A stretch of DNA of 6,913 bases. Origin: Actinomycetes bacterium. GTDB lineage: Bacteria > Actinomycetota > Actinomycetes > Actinomycetales > Cellulomonadaceae. The notes below the pieces were generated by a model that was given only the letters and a program-made list of their open reading frames with translations, was not told the DNA's origin and searched no databases. Shown piece after piece: positions 5,824-6,913 of the stretch; the stretch's first letter is position 1; each line of letters starts with the position of its first letter. The translations under genes were made by a program, and so were the position numbers. The stretch lies in contig JAEWOA010000055.1 in the NCBI GenBank assembly GCA_023461115.1, positions 1 through 6,913 on the forward strand, read 5' to 3'.

Positions 5824-5837
5824 GTTTCACGTGAAAC
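5824..5837. promoter_or_regulatory. parS: parS site 9 (perfect), in the rsmG leader
   Basis: An exact 14-mer ending 12 bp before the rsmG GTG and touching its ribosome-binding sequence (GAAGGGG, 5838-5844). It is the last site in the array, 416 bp from site 8. Confidence 0.95.
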
Positions 5838-5849
5838 GAAGGGGCTGAT

Positions 5850-6524
5850 GTGGGCGAGCGAGACGACAGCCCGGACGTGGAGGTGGACCCGCTCGACGGG
5901 GATCCCAGGCTGCCGGCGTACTTCGGCGGCGCGTGGGACGCGGTAGGCGCGTTCCGTCGTCTCCTGGTCGAGCAAGGAGTCCTGCGCGGTCTGATCGGTC
6001 CCCGGGAAGTCGCCCGCCTGTGGGAGCGCCACCTGTTGAACTCGGCGGCGGCGATCCCGCACCTGCCGACGACGGGGACGATCGTCGACTTGGGCAGTGG
6101 GGCCGGCCTCCCCGGTGTGGTGATCGCGGCCATGCTCCCGGAGGCACGTGTCGTTCTCCTCGAGCCCATGGAACGGCGGACGGACTGGCTGCGTGAGGTC
6201 ACGGCGACCCTCGGTCTCGCCAATGCAGAGGTCTTGCGGGGCCGCGCGCAAGACGTGGGGGCGCTCGACGCCGACGCCGTGACGTCACGCGCGGTTGCCG
6301 CGATGGAGAAGCTCTACGGCTGGGCCGGGCCACTTGTTCGTCCGGGCGGAAGCCTGGTGGCCCTCAAGGGCGAACGGGCGGAGGAGGAAGTCGAGAGCGG
6401 GCACAAGGCGGCGCAGAAGTACGGCTTCCGCGATGCGCGCGTGCACATCGTCAACAGCATCGAGGGCGTCGCACCCACGCGAGTGGTCGTCGCAGTTCGG
6501 GGGGACAAGCGCAGTGTTCGGTAG
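5850..6524 (+). CDS. rsmG: 16S rRNA (guanine527-N7)-methyltransferase RsmG
   Basis: RsmG (formerly GidB) uses S-adenosylmethionine to methylate N7 of G527 in 16S rRNA; in several bacteria its loss gives low-level streptomycin resistance. The 224-residue product is normal length. It shows the helical N-terminal part ending in LWERHLLNSAA (57-67), the SAM-binding VDLGSGAGLPGVVIA (79-93), the acidic strand end LLEP (103-106), SRAVA (146-150) and ALKGE (171-175), all in family order. GTG at 5850 follows GAAGGGG by 5 nt; the ATG at 5848 is out of frame. Residues 1-20 are acidic and variable. A perfect parS lies in the leader, so ParB occupancy may influence expression. The probable parA start overlaps its end by 11 bp, so the two are likely co-expressed. 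Confidence 0.96.
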   Translation: MGERDDSPDVEVDPLDGDPRLPAYFGGAWDAVGAFRRLLVEQGVLRGLIGPREVARLWERHLLNSAAAIPHLPTTGTIVDLGSGAGLPGVVIAAMLPEARVVLLEPMERRTDWLREVTATLGLANAEVLRGRAQDVGALDADAVTSRAVAAMEKLYGWAGPLVRPGGSLVALKGERAEEEVESGHKAAQKYGFRDARVHIVNSIEGVAPTRVVVAVRGDKRSVR

Positions 6525-6913
6525 GAAGAAGGCCCAGGAGCGCGCTCGCGCGGCGGAGGAGCTCGCCCAGCGGGAGGCAGCCGAGCGTGAGGCCGCTGCC
6601 CGGACGCAAGCGGTACACGAGCAGGAAGCGCGCGAGGCTGCGGCGCACCGCGCGGCGCTCGAGGAGGCGCAGGCGGCGATCGAGCGCGAAGCAGCCGCCC
6701 GCGCAGAGGCCGCCGCGTCCGCGACCACCGCGGGCCAGGCCGCCCAGTACACGACCACGGCAGGCTCGGCCACTGCGGGCACGGCCACCGCGGGCCTAGC
6801 CGCCGTGAGCACGGCTGGCGTGAGCCCGGCTGGCGCGGAGAAGAACGGTGTGGGTGCGGCTTCCGAGCCGATGAACGCACTCGTGGAGACACTGCCTGAT
6901 CAGGCTTCACACG
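6514..6913 (+). CDS. parA: Probable chromosome-partitioning ATPase ParA, N-terminal extension only (runs off the right edge)
   Basis: The frame is open from GTG 6514, overlapping the rsmG end by 11 bp and preceded by GGGGGGA (6499-6505), to the window edge (133 codons). ParA is proposed from position: rsmG-parA-parB is the conserved order, and parS sites lie upstream. No Walker motif is yet visible, so this is not shown directly. Residues 1-4 are MFGR. Residues about 5-69 are Ala/Glu/Arg/Gln-rich and strongly helical, probably a coiled coil (ERARAAEELAQREAAERE). Residues 70-107 are a Thr/Ala/Gly linker with five TAG tripeptides and a closing SPAG. An alternative ParA start is ATG 6871 (residue 120, MNALVETLPDQASH), but it lacks a good ribosome-binding site. 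If that start is used, the upstream part would be a separate small protein or an unusual leader. Confidence 0.6.
   Translation, partial: MFGRKKAQERARAAEELAQREAAEREAAARTQAVHEQEAREAAAHRAALEEAQAAIEREAAARAEAAASATTAGQAAQYTTTAGSATAGTATAGLAAVSTAGVSPAGAEKNGVGAASEPMNALVETLPDQASH

Larger units (their letters stand above)
3794..5849. other. 2.06-kb gene-free interval packed with parS sites (putative centromere)
   Basis: No reading frame here looks like a protein gene. The open frames overlap each other on both strands, lack good ribosome-binding sites and share only peptides translated from parS itself (VSRET, FHVKR, FHVKQ). What the interval does hold is nine parS sites, diverged parS-headed tandem repeats (4971 to about 5470), three other direct-repeat families, two notable palindromes and a perfect DnaA box. 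Between 3840 and 4080, and between about 5470 and 5700, I see no gene and little beyond short palindromes. It probably acts as the ParB loading region for chromosome segregation. Confidence 0.8.

Noticed and set aside
5809..5850. Upstream ATG (5809) as the rsmG start
   Set aside because: It is out of frame with the RsmG motifs and reads through parS site 9.
5271..6251. 326-codon open frame on the minus strand
   Set aside because: It is antisense to rsmG and the parS array, with shadow composition and parS-derived peptides.
6278..6289. CGTGACGTCACG palindrome (and TGACGTCA at 4054-4061)
   Set aside because: Short palindromes of this kind are expected in GC-rich DNA, and the first is inside rsmG coding sequence.

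Overview
The window carries the conserved origin-proximal block of a high-GC Actinomycetota chromosome. The order is dnaA (leftward), then rightward rpmH, rnpA, yidD, yidC, khpB/jag, rsmG and the start of what is probably parA. Very high GC content, GTG starts on five of eight genes, TTGTCCACA DnaA boxes and a long charged linker in DnaA fit an actinobacterium. I would guess Micrococcales (Cellulomonadaceae-like), but this is family-level inference from protein style, not a search result.

Layout. Positions 1-665 hold the N-terminal 221 codons of dnaA on the minus strand, cut just at the Walker A motif. Positions 666-1212 are the divergent dnaA/rpmH control region, with a DnaA-box pair and a good rpmH promoter followed by a hairpin-rich leader. 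Positions 1213-3793 are a compact rightward operon: ribosomal protein L34, RNase P protein, YidD, the YidC insertase and a KH/R3H RNA-binding protein. Positions 3794-5849 are about 2.06 kb without a convincing gene. Positions 5850-6524 are rsmG (16S rRNA G527 methyltransferase). From 6514 to the end runs an open frame overlapping rsmG, probably the N-terminus of ParA with a long Ala/Glu/Arg-rich extension.

The striking part is the khpB-rsmG gap. It contains nine copies of the ParB-binding centromere site parS (GTTTCACGTGAAAC), eight perfect and one with a single mismatch, within 2.02 kb. The first is the core of a 34-bp perfect palindrome just after khpB that could also serve as its terminator. 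Four lie at the heads of diverged tandem repeats of 148, 149 and 140 bp plus a partial copy. The last abuts the rsmG ribosome-binding site. The gap also holds a 28-bp direct duplication, a 3 x 20-bp repeat, a 3 x 15-bp repeat, an 18-bp palindrome and a perfect DnaA box. It looks like a condensed centromere that grew by local duplication.

Functionally, the window joins replication initiation (DnaA), chromosome segregation (parS array, probable ParA), membrane protein insertion (YidC/YidD), and ribosome and RNA maturation (L34, RnpA, KhpB, RsmG). Long reading frames on the opposite strand and within the parS gap are GC-driven shadows.
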